Notes: a model not told the origin generated them from the sequence alone. A stretch of 37,310 nucleotides of DNA from an uncultured Clostridia bacterium (GCA_947624715.1 CANQLO010000013.1:1-37310), one strand, 5' to 3'. Positions 8,605-14,949 are shown, counted from the first letter of the stretch. Translations and numbers: made by a program.

Positions 8605-8631
8605 AGGGGCTTTTAGCCCCTTAATTTTTTA
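8605..8631 (+). terminator. terminator after the major coat gene
   Basis: AGGGGCT (8605-8611) pairs with AGCCCCT (8615-8621) across a three-base loop, followed shortly by a run of T. It would keep coat transcription high relative to the downstream morphogenesis genes. Confidence 0.75.
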
Positions 8632-8645
8632 ATTAGGAGTTAATT

Positions 8646-9369
8646 ATGAATTTAAGTTTATTAGATGGTAGTTTTAATGTATTTAATATTTTTAGGGTTA
8701 TGAATTATAGACGTAAGTTTCGCAAAGCTAATCCTACTTATTTCGAACCTGAAGGGTTACTTGTTTTTTGTGGTTCTCAACGGTTCTGGAAAGACTTTGT
8801 CAGCTGTTCAATATGTAAAAAAAGTATGTGAATTATATCCTAAATGTATTTTATGTACTAATACAAAGATTTCCGGCTTACCTAGCTACACAAAAGTTAT
8901 TGAATATGAAGGTATAGAAAGTTTGACTAAACTTGAAAATGGGAAAGAGGGCGTCTTGTATTTTATAGATGAAATTCATCTTGAATTTAATTCTCTTGAA
9001 AGTAAGAATGTTCCTATTGAGGTAATGATAGAAGTTTCGCAACAAAGAAAACAACGTAAACATATTGTTGGTACATCTCAAGTTTATATGCGAATGGCTA
9101 AGCCTTTTAGGGAACAAATTAAAAATGTAGTTATTTGTAAGAATTTCTTTAAGTCTATACAATTTAATCGTTTAATTGATGGAGATAGTGCAGTAGAAAA
9201 AAATGGTAAGCTTGTCTTTGATACTGTTAAATATTCTATCTGGTTTCATAGCCCAGAACTATACGGTTCTTATGATACTTATGCTAAAATGAAAAGATAT
9301 AGAAATGAGTGGCATGGTGTCGGTCGACAAGAAATTTATAATATACAGAAAGGAGAAATTATAAAATGA
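8646..9369 (+). CDS. zot: Zot-like phage assembly ATPase, needs +1 shift at CGG
   Basis: Zot/pI family ATPase that drives filament assembly and export through the host envelope. Frame 1 starts at ATG 8646 (RBS TTAGGAG) and stops at 8831; the second frame ends at 9369. Skipping C8781 joins them into 240 residues and reads FCGSQGSGKTLSAVQYVKK, a perfect Walker A motif; without the shift it reads CGSQRFWKDF and the motif is lost. Walker B is VLYFIDEIHLEF, and GTSQVYMRMAKPFREQ is a typical sensor region. A basic stretch (MNYRRKFRKA) precedes the ATPase. The protein lacks the usual C-terminal transmembrane and periplasmic part, as in other Gram-positive inoviruses. It overlaps the next gene by ATGA. 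Confidence 0.85.
8781..8783 (+). other. CGG recoding site 3 (inside Walker A of zot)
   Basis: Codon 46 is CGG in the context GGT TCT CAA CGG TTC TGG. Dropping C8781 gives CAA GGT TCT GGA AAG ACT, that is Q-G-S-G-K-T. The glycine produced at the shift is the invariant P-loop glycine, so the shift is essential for an active enzyme. Confidence 0.8.
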
Positions 9370-9512
9370 TTTTTAATTATTCTGAATTAGTTTCTTTAAT
9401 TGTTGAAGTAGTAAAAAATGCTCTACCTTTGGGTATAATATTTTATTTATCTGAAATGTTGGTTAGTATGTTTTTACGTTTTGCTTTTCCAAAGCATATG
9501 AGAGGAGAGTAG
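9366..9512 (+). CDS. small phage membrane protein
   Basis: A 48-residue ORF starting at ATG 9366, overlapping the zot stop as ATGA and preceded by RBS AAGGAG. It has a charged N-terminus (SELVSLIVEVVKNAL) and one hydrophobic helix at about 20-42 (PLGIIFYLSEMLVSMFLRFAF), ending in KHMRGE. Small single-helix proteins like pVII or pIX occur at this place in filamentous phages. Function is inferred only from size and context. Confidence 0.6.
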   Translation: MIFNYSELVSLIVEVVKNALPLGIIFYLSEMLVSMFLRFAFPKHMRGE

Positions 9513-9516
9513 TTAA

Positions 9517-9765
9517 ATGAATGAAGAAAATCTTATTAGTGATAATATTATTTTTGATAATAGCGAGATGTCTAGCATAGAGCCTCAAGCTGTTTATGAT
9601 TATGATTATAGAAGTTATTTACAAACTATTATTAATAATCAAAATAATTCTTATAATAAATTAAACGATTTACATAATCTTATTAATGCTGGTTTTACTT
9701 CAACTCTTTGGTTTCTTGCTATTGTTTTTGCTTATTTTATTTTTAAAAATTTTATAAGAAAGTGA
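9517..9765 (+). CDS. small phage membrane protein with C-terminal anchor
   Basis: An 82-residue protein with an acidic, Asn/Tyr-rich N-terminal region (1-58) and a C-terminal hydrophobic helix (about 60-78, STLWFLAIVFAYFIFKNFIRK) ending in basic residues. RBS GAGGAGAG lies 7 bases before ATG 9517. The N-out, C-anchored topology with a positive cytosolic tail suits a minor virion or morphogenesis protein. I recognise no named family. Confidence 0.6.
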   Translation: MNEENLISDNIIFDNSEMSSIEPQAVYDYDYRSYLQTIINNQNNSYNKLNDLHNLINAGFTSTLWFLAIVFAYFIFKNFIRK

Positions 9766-9773
9766 GAGTTATT

Positions 9774-11396
9774 ATGGATTTAGATAATATAAATAAAAAT
9801 ATTCTATGTCTTTTAGGTATGGTATTAGTTTTTATTATTGCTTTATCTACTAATAGTCGTGTTTCTGCTGTTACAAGATTACCAAACAATTGGCAAGATA
9901 ATGAAAATTTATATTCTTTCAAATTAGAGTTTCCAACACAGGATTTTAATGTTTATGATAAAGAGGTTACTCTTGAAAGACGTATTTCTTCTATTCCTGA
10001 CGTTGTTGGCGGAAATTATTATTACTTTTATTGTCGTTCTTATATTCATGATTGGGATGATTTTATTTTTTTAGTAAAGAAAAGTTCTGTTAATAGTAAT
10101 TTTTTAAATATTGTATATGATAATGCACAGAATAATTTCTTTCTGGAGTTATTCCAGAATAATGTATTACCTTATGTAACTGATGCTTATTCTAAAAATC
10201 AGTTTACTACTGATGATATTAAATTCTCATATACAAACTCTTTTGATAAGTTAGGTTTTATTAATAATGACTCAAAATGGCATAAATTTTGGAATACTCA
10301 TGGTTGGCTTGGTATTCCTATACAGGTTAGACAAGATGGAGAAAGTCCTAATTTTATAATAAAAACATATCTAAAAACAAATTATACAGGAGATATTATA
10401 TATACTGATAAAAATCAGCAGAAACATTTCCTTACTTTTAATAGTCCTTTTATAATAAATGATAGTCAAGATTTAGCTAGTTTATCTAGTGAAAATTTGT
10501 CTATTTCTGCTGGTACTTATGCTACTAAAGATATATATTTAAAATTATATAATAATACTGTAAATAGTGAAATTTTTAATATTAATATTAAAAATGTTTA
10601 TAAAAACTGTTTCGTTGAAGATATGCAAGATTATTTTGATCCTGAAAAAACTGTTTTTGGTTATAATATTCCATTCTCTAAATTGCCAAAGTTTCAATAT
10701 ATTACTGGTAATTCTTATACTTGGTCATTAGAATTTGGGGAAAATTCTGTTTATTCTGTAACTATTATTGCTGATATAGATGGTTATTTTGGTGTTGATA
10801 GTTTATCAGACAATCAAAATCAAGAGTTGTTAGATAATCAAAATAAAAATACTGAGAAGCTTTTAGAAAGTAATAAAGAAACTCAAAATAAACTTGATGA
10901 ACAAACACAAGCTTTAAAAGAGAATAATGAAACTAATAAAAATATCTTCCAGAAGATAGGGGATATATTAAGTTTTATAAATCCTTTTAGTGAGAATTTT
11001 TTTGGTAGGAAGTTAGTTGAACTTATTATTGAAGGTTTAAAATCTTTATTTGTTCCTGCAGAAGGCTTTTTTGATAATTATTTTAGTGAAATTCGTCAAT
11101 GGTTTTCTGATAGATTAGGTTTTTTGTGGACGCCTTTCGATTTTGTTATTGAAGTTTTAAATAGAATTTTAAATATAAATTTTAGTGAACCAGTTATCCA
11201 TATACCAGAAATAAAAGCACCTTTTGTTGAGAATCAAGTTTTAATTAGTGAAATGGATTATAATTTAAATTCTTTAAAAGATAATGAAACTTTTGCTAAT
11301 ATTCATAATTTATATCTAGCTGGTGTTGATTTTATTATTATTGTTGCATTGATAAATTTAGCTAGAAAGAAGATTGAGGAGGTGTTTGAGAATTGA
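9774..11396 (+). CDS. adsorption-type minor coat protein (pIII-like)
   Basis: A 540-residue secreted virion protein, probably at the filament tip and used for host binding. From ATG 9774 it has a signal peptide (KNILCLLGMVLVFIIALSTNSRVSA), then about 310 residues rich in Asn, Tyr and Phe with beta-type pattern (likely receptor-binding), a coiled coil at about 340-385 (repeats of DNQNKNTEKLLESN type), hydrophobic amphipathic segments (420-500) and a C-terminal membrane helix (AGVDFIIIVALINLARKK). GTG 9762 is an alternative in-frame start overlapping the previous stop. The layout of signal, binding domain, linker and C-terminal anchor is that of pIII proteins. The sequence itself matches no family I know. 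Confidence 0.7.
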   Translation: MDLDNINKNILCLLGMVLVFIIALSTNSRVSAVTRLPNNWQDNENLYSFKLEFPTQDFNVYDKEVTLERRISSIPDVVGGNYYYFYCRSYIHDWDDFIFLVKKSSVNSNFLNIVYDNAQNNFFLELFQNNVLPYVTDAYSKNQFTTDDIKFSYTNSFDKLGFINNDSKWHKFWNTHGWLGIPIQVRQDGESPNFIIKTYLKTNYTGDIIYTDKNQQKHFLTFNSPFIINDSQDLASLSSENLSISAGTYATKDIYLKLYNNTVNSEIFNINIKNVYKNCFVEDMQDYFDPEKTVFGYNIPFSKLPKFQYITGNSYTWSLEFGENSVYSVTIIADIDGYFGVDSLSDNQNQELLDNQNKNTEKLLESNKETQNKLDEQTQALKENNETNKNIFQKIGDILSFINPFSENFFGRKLVELIIEGLKSLFVPAEGFFDNYFSEIRQWFSDRLGFLWTPFDFVIEVLNRILNINFSEPVIHIPEIKAPFVENQVLISEMDYNLNSLKDNETFANIHNLYLAGVDFIIIVALINLARKKIEEVFEN

Positions 11397-11666
11397 TAAT
11401 AACTTTGATTTTAAATGCTCTTAAAACTTTAATTTTTGGAGTTTTTAGTTGGATAAATATACCACGGTTTTCCAGATGAATTGTTAAGTAGTGTTTATTC
11501 ATTCTTAGATATTATTTTTGATAATTTAACTTTACTTGGTTTTTTTATACGTCCTATGACTTTAACTATTGTAATACCTATTTTAATAATATTATTAAAT
11601 TTTGAAGAGGTTTATAAATTTACTATGTGGATATTGAAAAAGATACCTATGTTAAATATACATTAA
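11393..11666 (+). CDS. pVI-like minor coat protein, needs +1 shift at CGG
   Basis: The gene starts with TTG 11393 (RBS GAGGAGGTG at 11377-11385), overlapping the previous stop, and in frame 1 ends after 28 codons. Skipping C11465 joins it to the frame ending at 11666 and gives a 90-residue protein whose junction reads SWINIPGFPDELLSSVYSF. It has hydrophobic helices at about 3-20, 33-45 and 50-70, then a short basic C-terminal part (ILKKIPMLNIH). Small multi-helix proteins following pIII are typically pVI-like tip proteins. Without the shift there is no RBS and no good start for the second half, since ATG codons there are internal. Confidence 0.7.
11465..11467 (+). other. CGG recoding site 4 (pVI-like gene)
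   Basis: Codon 25 is CGG in the context ATA CCA CGG TTT TCC AGA TGA, with a stop three codons further. Dropping C11465 gives ATA CCA GGT TTT CCA GAT GAA and opens 66 codons. The resumed codon is glycine GGT. Confidence 0.7.
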
Positions 11667-11712
11667 AGCTTTGCTTAGTGAAAGGCGTAGCCAACGAGTG
11701 TAACGAGTTAGA

Positions 11713-11752
11713 GGAGCAAAAAACTTTTTTCTTTAGAAAAAAGTTTTGCTCC
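11713..11752 (+). other. long hairpin between structural and replication genes
   Basis: GGAGCAAAA...CTTTTTTC (11713-11731) pairs with GAAAAAAGTTTTGCTCC (11736-11752), 17 pairs with a two-base bulge and a four-base loop. There is no T run beyond that in the stem. The preceding bases hold a short direct repeat, AACGAGT GT AACGAGT (about 11692-11707). It may be a two-way terminator, a packaging signal or part of the rolling-circle origin. Only the structure is certain. Confidence 0.6.
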
Positions 11753-11808
11753 GTTACTATATTTCATTTAATTATAGTTGAAAATTAGAACATAGAATAG
11801 GAGATAAT

Positions 11809-12525
11809 ATGGGACTAAAAAAATATATTATTACTGGTCATATTATCGAAGTATATGATTATAAATACTATTGCTCTGGAAAAGGTGGAGCAAGAGTTAG
11901 AGGAGAGGCAACAGAAGAAAGTAAAAAGTACAATTATGCAAATACTAACCAACGCAGACGTGATACTATTCGACGTCTTGCAAATTGTAATTTTGATAAT
12001 TTATATGATAAGTTTCTTACTCTTACTTTTGCTGATAATATGACTAATATTGCAGAATGTAATAAATTATTTAAAGCTTTCATTAGAAAGCTAAAATCTT
12101 ATAAACAAGATTTAAAGTATTTAGCTGTAATTGAATTTCAAAAAAGGGGAGCAGTACATTATCACGTTTTACTTAATATTCCATATATTGAACAAAAACA
12201 ATTACAGCAGATGTGGGGGAATGGTTTTGTATTTATAAATGCTATTACTCACGTCGACAATATTGGAGCATATATTGTAAAATACATGACAAAAGATAAT
12301 AATGATGTTAGACTTATGGGTAAAAAAGCATATCTAACATCTCATAATTTAAAACATCCACAAAAGATAATAAATCATAATTTAAAGGATTTTGATAAAT
12401 TAGAAAACAAATTATATTATAAATATAATTTAGATAATTTAAAGCCAGAATATGAGGCAAATTTTACGTCTAAAATTTTAGGAGATTGTACATATAAACA
12501 ATATAATTTGAAAAGAGAGTTATAA
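11809..12525 (+). CDS. rolling-circle replication initiator (HUH endonuclease)
   Basis: The phage replication protein nicks the plus-strand origin and stays joined to the 5' end through tyrosine. The 238-residue product carries the three HUH motifs: FDNLYDKFLTLTFADN (motif 1, about 65-80), GAVHYHVLLNIP (motif 2, HYH near residue 117) and GAYIVKYMTKDN (motif 3, catalytic Tyr with Lys four on, near residue 152). RBS TAGGAGA precedes ATG 11809. It matches inovirus and plasmid Rep proteins of Gram-positive bacteria. It is convergent with the DUF2726 gene, overlapping at the ends by six bases. Confidence 0.85.
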   Translation: MGLKKYIITGHIIEVYDYKYYCSGKGGARVRGEATEESKKYNYANTNQRRRDTIRRLANCNFDNLYDKFLTLTFADNMTNIAECNKLFKAFIRKLKSYKQDLKYLAVIEFQKRGAVHYHVLLNIPYIEQKQLQQMWGNGFVFINAITHVDNIGAYIVKYMTKDNNDVRLMGKKAYLTSHNLKHPQKIINHNLKDFDKLENKLYYKYNLDNLKPEYEANFTSKILGDCTYKQYNLKREL

Positions 12526-12990
12526 GCTCTCTTTTATTTTTTCTTCTAAGTTTTGTAAATTGTAATAACTTTGTACTGGTACTCTAATTAGTTTAATATT
12601 TACTTGTTTGAATAATTCATTTATAAAATTATCTCTTATTTGTCTTTTTTCTTTTATGTGTGTTTTATCATCTAATTCAATACAGAATTTTATTTTACAG
12701 TTGTTATCTGTAATTACATAATCTATTGATTTACTTTTTATTTTGTTAAAATCTTTATATTCTTTGTTTTTTACAACTGCATATAATGATACTTGACAAA
12801 ATATGTTTAAGTTATATTTATCTGTAATTGATTTTAATAATTTATAAAATTTAAGTTCTTCTTGTGTAAGTAAGTATTCTTTTTTTATAAATAGAGAAGT
12901 ATTGTTTTCTATTTTTTCTTTTTTATTTATTATATTAAATATTCTTTCTGCTAATAATACAATTATTATAAATATTAAAGCGTATATCAT
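12520..12990 (-). CDS. membrane-anchored DUF2726 nuclease-fold protein
   Basis: A 156-residue protein with an N-terminal transmembrane helix (2-18, YALIFIIIVLLAERIF) and a DUF2726 domain. Seen: LTQEELKFYKLL, then a restriction-endonuclease-like core with SIDYVITDN, KFCIELDDKTH and RDNFINELFKQVNIKLIRVPV, matching the D..ExD fold of this family and its conserved RD-to-RVPV end. RBS AAAGGAGA precedes the start at 12990. It is the only prophage gene on the minus strand and so looks like an accessory (moron) gene, perhaps for superinfection exclusion or repression, but its function is unknown. Confidence 0.7.
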   Translation of the reverse strand: MIYALIFIIIVLLAERIFNIINKKEKIENNTSLFIKKEYLLTQEELKFYKLLKSITDKYNLNIFCQVSLYAVVKNKEYKDFNKIKSKSIDYVITDNNCKIKFCIELDDKTHIKEKRQIRDNFINELFKQVNIKLIRVPVQSYYNLQNLEEKIKESL

Positions 12991-13007
12991 TTTTTATCTC
13001 CTTTTAT

Positions 13008-13036
13008 TTGACATTGTTTACATAATATTATATAAT
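13008..13036 (+). promoter_or_regulatory. consensus SigA promoter
   Basis: TTGACA (13008-13013), 17-base spacer, TATAAT (13031-13036): a perfect consensus promoter for the small gene at 13074. It is the strongest promoter seen in the prophage and faces away from the DUF2726 gene. Confidence 0.8.
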
Positions 13037-13073
13037 ATAATTATAATCTTGTCAAGGAGAGGGGGGTAAATAT

Positions 13074-13364
13074 ATGCAATATCAATATACTATTCAAGTA
13101 CAGAGGAAAAATGCTAAAAGTTTTCATATAAATACTTATGATTATTTAGATGTTGCTTTGATTCAACTTAATGAATATATTAAACAAGATAAGCATTATA
13201 GACGTACTTATTATGTTTGTAACGATTTTTATGATAATAAATATTCAGAAGATGAAGCGTCATCTAGATATAAACTTTTAGTTCGTCAAGTTGGACGTTG
13301 GTGTGATTTTCACAATCTTAATAATTATATTAATAATAATGTTGACAACGAAATTTTATTATGA
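13074..13364 (+). CDS. small phage protein of unknown function
   Basis: A 96-residue soluble protein under a consensus promoter and strong RBS (AGGAGAGGGGGG region, 13056-13067). It is rich in Tyr, Asn and Arg (YQYTIQVQRKNAKSFHINTYDYLDVALIQLNEYIK ends a beta-alpha unit), with a basic middle (KQDKHYRRTYYV) and a C-terminal RQVGRWCDFHN segment. No family recognised. Strong independent expression at the prophage end suggests a regulatory or immunity role, which is inference only. Confidence 0.6.
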   Translation: MQYQYTIQVQRKNAKSFHINTYDYLDVALIQLNEYIKQDKHYRRTYYVCNDFYDNKYSEDEASSRYKLLVRQVGRWCDFHNLNNYINNNVDNEILL

Positions 13365-13417
13365 TATTATCTGAGCATAGGGAATATATACATATTTATA
13401 TATTTGATTTACATAAA

Positions 13418-13445
13418 GTTGCATGAAATCAAAGTTTCGTGCAAA
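13418..13445 (+). repeat. complete Xer/dif-like site C (right prophage end)
   Basis: Left arm GTTGCATGAAA (13418-13428), centre TCAAAG (13429-13434), right arm TTTCGTGCAAA (13435-13445). The inner ten bases of the arms are inverted repeats with one mismatch, giving the 11-6-11 architecture of dif sites. The left half is shared with sites A and B, and the right half with site D at 14922, as expected at a junction of two inserted segments. The sequence is not the classical Firmicutes dif. Confidence 0.65.
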
Positions 13446-13450
13446 TAAGA

Positions 13451-13597
13451 ATAGGAGTTTTTGTATAAGCTCCTATCTCGCTAATATTAAGCCTTTTGCT
13501 CATTTTTCAGACAACAAACTATATGTCCTTTTTATAAAAACGTCTGAAAATCGATTCTCGTGCGTCGTTTTTTTTGCATTTTTCAACTTAGAGTTGA
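13451..13597 (+). other. hairpin-rich intergenic region beside site C
   Basis: Three stem-loops follow the dif-like site: ATAGGAG (13451-13457) with CTCCTAT (13470-13476); TTTTCAGAC (13504-13512) with GTCTGAAAA (13542-13550); TCAACT (13583-13588) with AGTTGA (13592-13597). Such clusters are typical of filamentous phage origin and packaging regions. I see nothing else in the rest of the gap 13365-13808, which is simple AT-rich sequence. Confidence 0.45.
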
Positions 13598-13808
13598 GTT
13601 ACACCAATAATTACATAGATTTCTTTAAAACCTTAAAATTATACATTATTGCATTATATTAGTAATGTAATATTAAGTATTTATATAAACCCAAATAAAC
13701 AATTAAATTACTTTATTAGTTAATAATAAAAATGTCTTAAAAACGATTTTCAACTTAAATAATAATACTAATAAATTTATTATTAATTTGAAATGAATTA
13801 TAAAAATT

Positions 13809-13973
13809 TTACAAATAACAAATGTTCGGTTTTTGAAAATAATTGTTTTTTAATTTTTCTATTAATTTATCAAATATTTCATGTGACTCTTGATTTCCAT
13901 GTATTAAAATAATAGGAGTTCCTATTCCATATTTTTCATAATATAAATCTATATTGTTAACCTTAACTTTCAT
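13809..13973 (-). pseudogene. truncated alpha/beta hydrolase, N-terminal fragment
   Basis: A 54-residue ORF beginning MKVKVNNIDLYYEKYGIG, then TPIILIHGNQESHEIFDKL, the first strands and HGN oxyanion loop of the alpha/beta-hydrolase fold. It ends soon after LIEKLKNNYF, where the family continues for another 200 or so residues including the catalytic Ser. RBS GGAGAAAGG precedes ATG 13973. The rest was lost, probably when DNA was inserted or deleted next to the dif-like site. Confidence 0.6.
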
Positions 13974-14039
13974 TTATTTCACCTTTCTCCTACTCTAACG
14001 AATTTTTTTAATTTTATATTGACTCATATCTTCAATTCA

Positions 14040-14552
14040 TTACTCTTTTAATAATTTTCTCCTTAATTGTTGAAGTTTTTCTATGTCTTCTTTATATTCA
14101 AATCTTGGCTTTACAAAATTTTTCGAACCCCTTTTTTCAAATGAATATCTAGGAATTAATTGTATATGAAAATGATTCATTGGTCCATCGCACATTGTAC
14201 ATAAATATACACTTTCTGCATTATAAATTTCTTTTAAAGCATTCATTACTTCTTTTGCTAATATAAATATCTCTTTACAAGTTATATTATCTATTTCTAT
14301 CATATCTTTATAATGTTTCTTCGTACTTATTACTGTATGTCCATTTGCTCTTGGATTTCCAATTAAAAAACATTCAAATTTATCATTTTCAAAAATCATT
14401 TTATCTGTTTTATCTCCATATAAAATATGGCTATTTTGTTTATCAAAACAAGTTGGGCATATTCCTGAATCCACAATATCTGCTACTGTAACTTTCCCAT
14501 TTTTTATAAAATTAATAATTTCTTCATTATTAAATTGTTTCAAATTATCCAT
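14040..14552 (-). CDS. HIT-domain protein (copy 1)
   Basis: HIT-superfamily nucleotide hydrolase or transferase, soluble, 170 residues from ATG 14552. The signature is NHFHIQLIPR, H-x-H-x-Q, the form found in the GalT/Ap4A-phosphorylase branch rather than the classical HxHxH; NPRANGHTVISTKKH is the upstream substrate-binding segment. Two Cys pairs (CPTC near 33, CTMC near 130) suggest a structural zinc. RBS GGAG lies 11 bases before ATG 14552; a longer frame opens at 14573 but the paralogue at 21132 starts at MDNLKQF. It is over 90% identical to that paralogue over about 160 residues, then differs at the C-terminus. Confidence 0.85.
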   Translation of the reverse strand: MDNLKQFNNEEIINFIKNGKVTVADIVDSGICPTCFDKQNSHILYGDKTDKMIFENDKFECFLIGNPRANGHTVISTKKHYKDMIEIDNITCKEIFILAKEVMNALKEIYNAESVYLCTMCDGPMNHFHIQLIPRYSFEKRGSKNFVKPRFEYKEDIEKLQQLRRKLLKE

Positions 14553-14675
14553 TTTTTTTGCAACTCCATCCAATTAATTCATAATAATTGTTCTAATATT
14601 TTATCGATATTAGGAAAAATAATATTTTTCATTCCATGATTATATAAATTTAAAACATTACTCCTTATAATATTA

Positions 14676-14815
14676 AGAGCCTACCATTTCTGGTAAGCCC
14701 CTAAAAGATTTATTCACTCTCTCATTTGTTAGTCGCTCAAAGAGGCGACGACAAACACATTTATTCACTCTCTCATTTATAACTCGCCAAAGGGGCGGCG
14801 ACAAACACATTTATT
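14676..14815 (-). repeat. tandem 50-base repeats and hairpins upstream of HIT copy 1
   Basis: Two units, 14708-14758 and 14759-14808, share ATTTATTCACTCTCTCATTT at one end and CGACAAACAC at the other; each has a GC-rich mini-hairpin in the middle (GTCGC with GCGAC; CGCC with GGCG). A partial third start (ATTTATT) follows. Next to them TACCA (14691-14695) and TGGTA (14700 region) form another stem. On the minus strand this lies in the HIT leader. It is too short and too unlike to be a CRISPR. It could be an RNA element or a protein-binding array. Confidence 0.55.
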
Positions 14816-14921
14816 AAAAACAATGATGTTCTTAATTATTATATTCATATTAGCATAAAATATGTGAATTGTCAATAATTGCTCTAAAAAGTTTTTAAAG
14901 ATTAAATTTTATCTATATGGT

Positions 14922-14949
14922 GGTTTGTATTATCAAAGTTTCGTGCAAA
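14922..14949 (+). repeat. right half dif-like site D
   Basis: Centre TCAAAG (14933-14938) and right arm TTTCGTGCAAA (14939-14949) are identical to site C, and similarity continues for about 12 bases beyond. The left arm (14922-14932) is degenerate. Together with C it brackets 1.5 kb holding the truncated hydrolase, HIT copy 1 and the tandem repeats. Confidence 0.55.

Larger units (their letters stand above)
7936..13445 (+). mobile_element. filamentous (Inoviridae-like) prophage, about 5.5 kb
   Basis: The gene order is that of a filamentous phage: small ssDNA-binding-like protein, major coat followed by a terminator, Zot-type ATPase, small membrane proteins, a long adsorption-type protein with signal peptide and C-terminal anchor, pVI-like membrane protein and a rolling-circle HUH replication protein. 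Boundaries are set by dif-like sites at 7936-7963 (or 7978-8005) and 13418-13445. No integrase gene is present, which fits phages that use host Xer recombinases; a Xer gene lies at 29155. T-rich codons (TTT, GTT, GGT, CGT) and early/late strand bias differ from the A-rich host genes. Confidence 0.85.

Noticed and set aside
8646..8831. Separate 61-residue protein at the start of zot
   Set aside because: Its end (QRFWKDFVSCSICKKSM) is the out-of-frame reading of the P-loop region; the overlapping ATG at 8761 has no RBS.
6830..11470. Single-base errors in sequencing or assembly as the cause of the broken frames
   Set aside because: All four extra bases are C, none lies in a long homopolymer, and all create CGGW before a glycine codon. 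Random errors would not cluster on one rare codon. Read-level proof is still needed.
13014..13044. Classical Firmicutes dif site (TTTACATAA-like)
   Set aside because: Resemblance is limited to one half and coincides with a consensus promoter spacer; no matching repeat marks an insertion there.
13423..13662. ORF on the plus strand next to site C
   Set aside because: It begins inside the dif-like site, has no RBS, and its DNA is better explained by hairpins; the translation is low complexity.
14708..14808. CRISPR array
   Set aside because: Only two units, no conserved spacing of unique spacers and no cas genes nearby.
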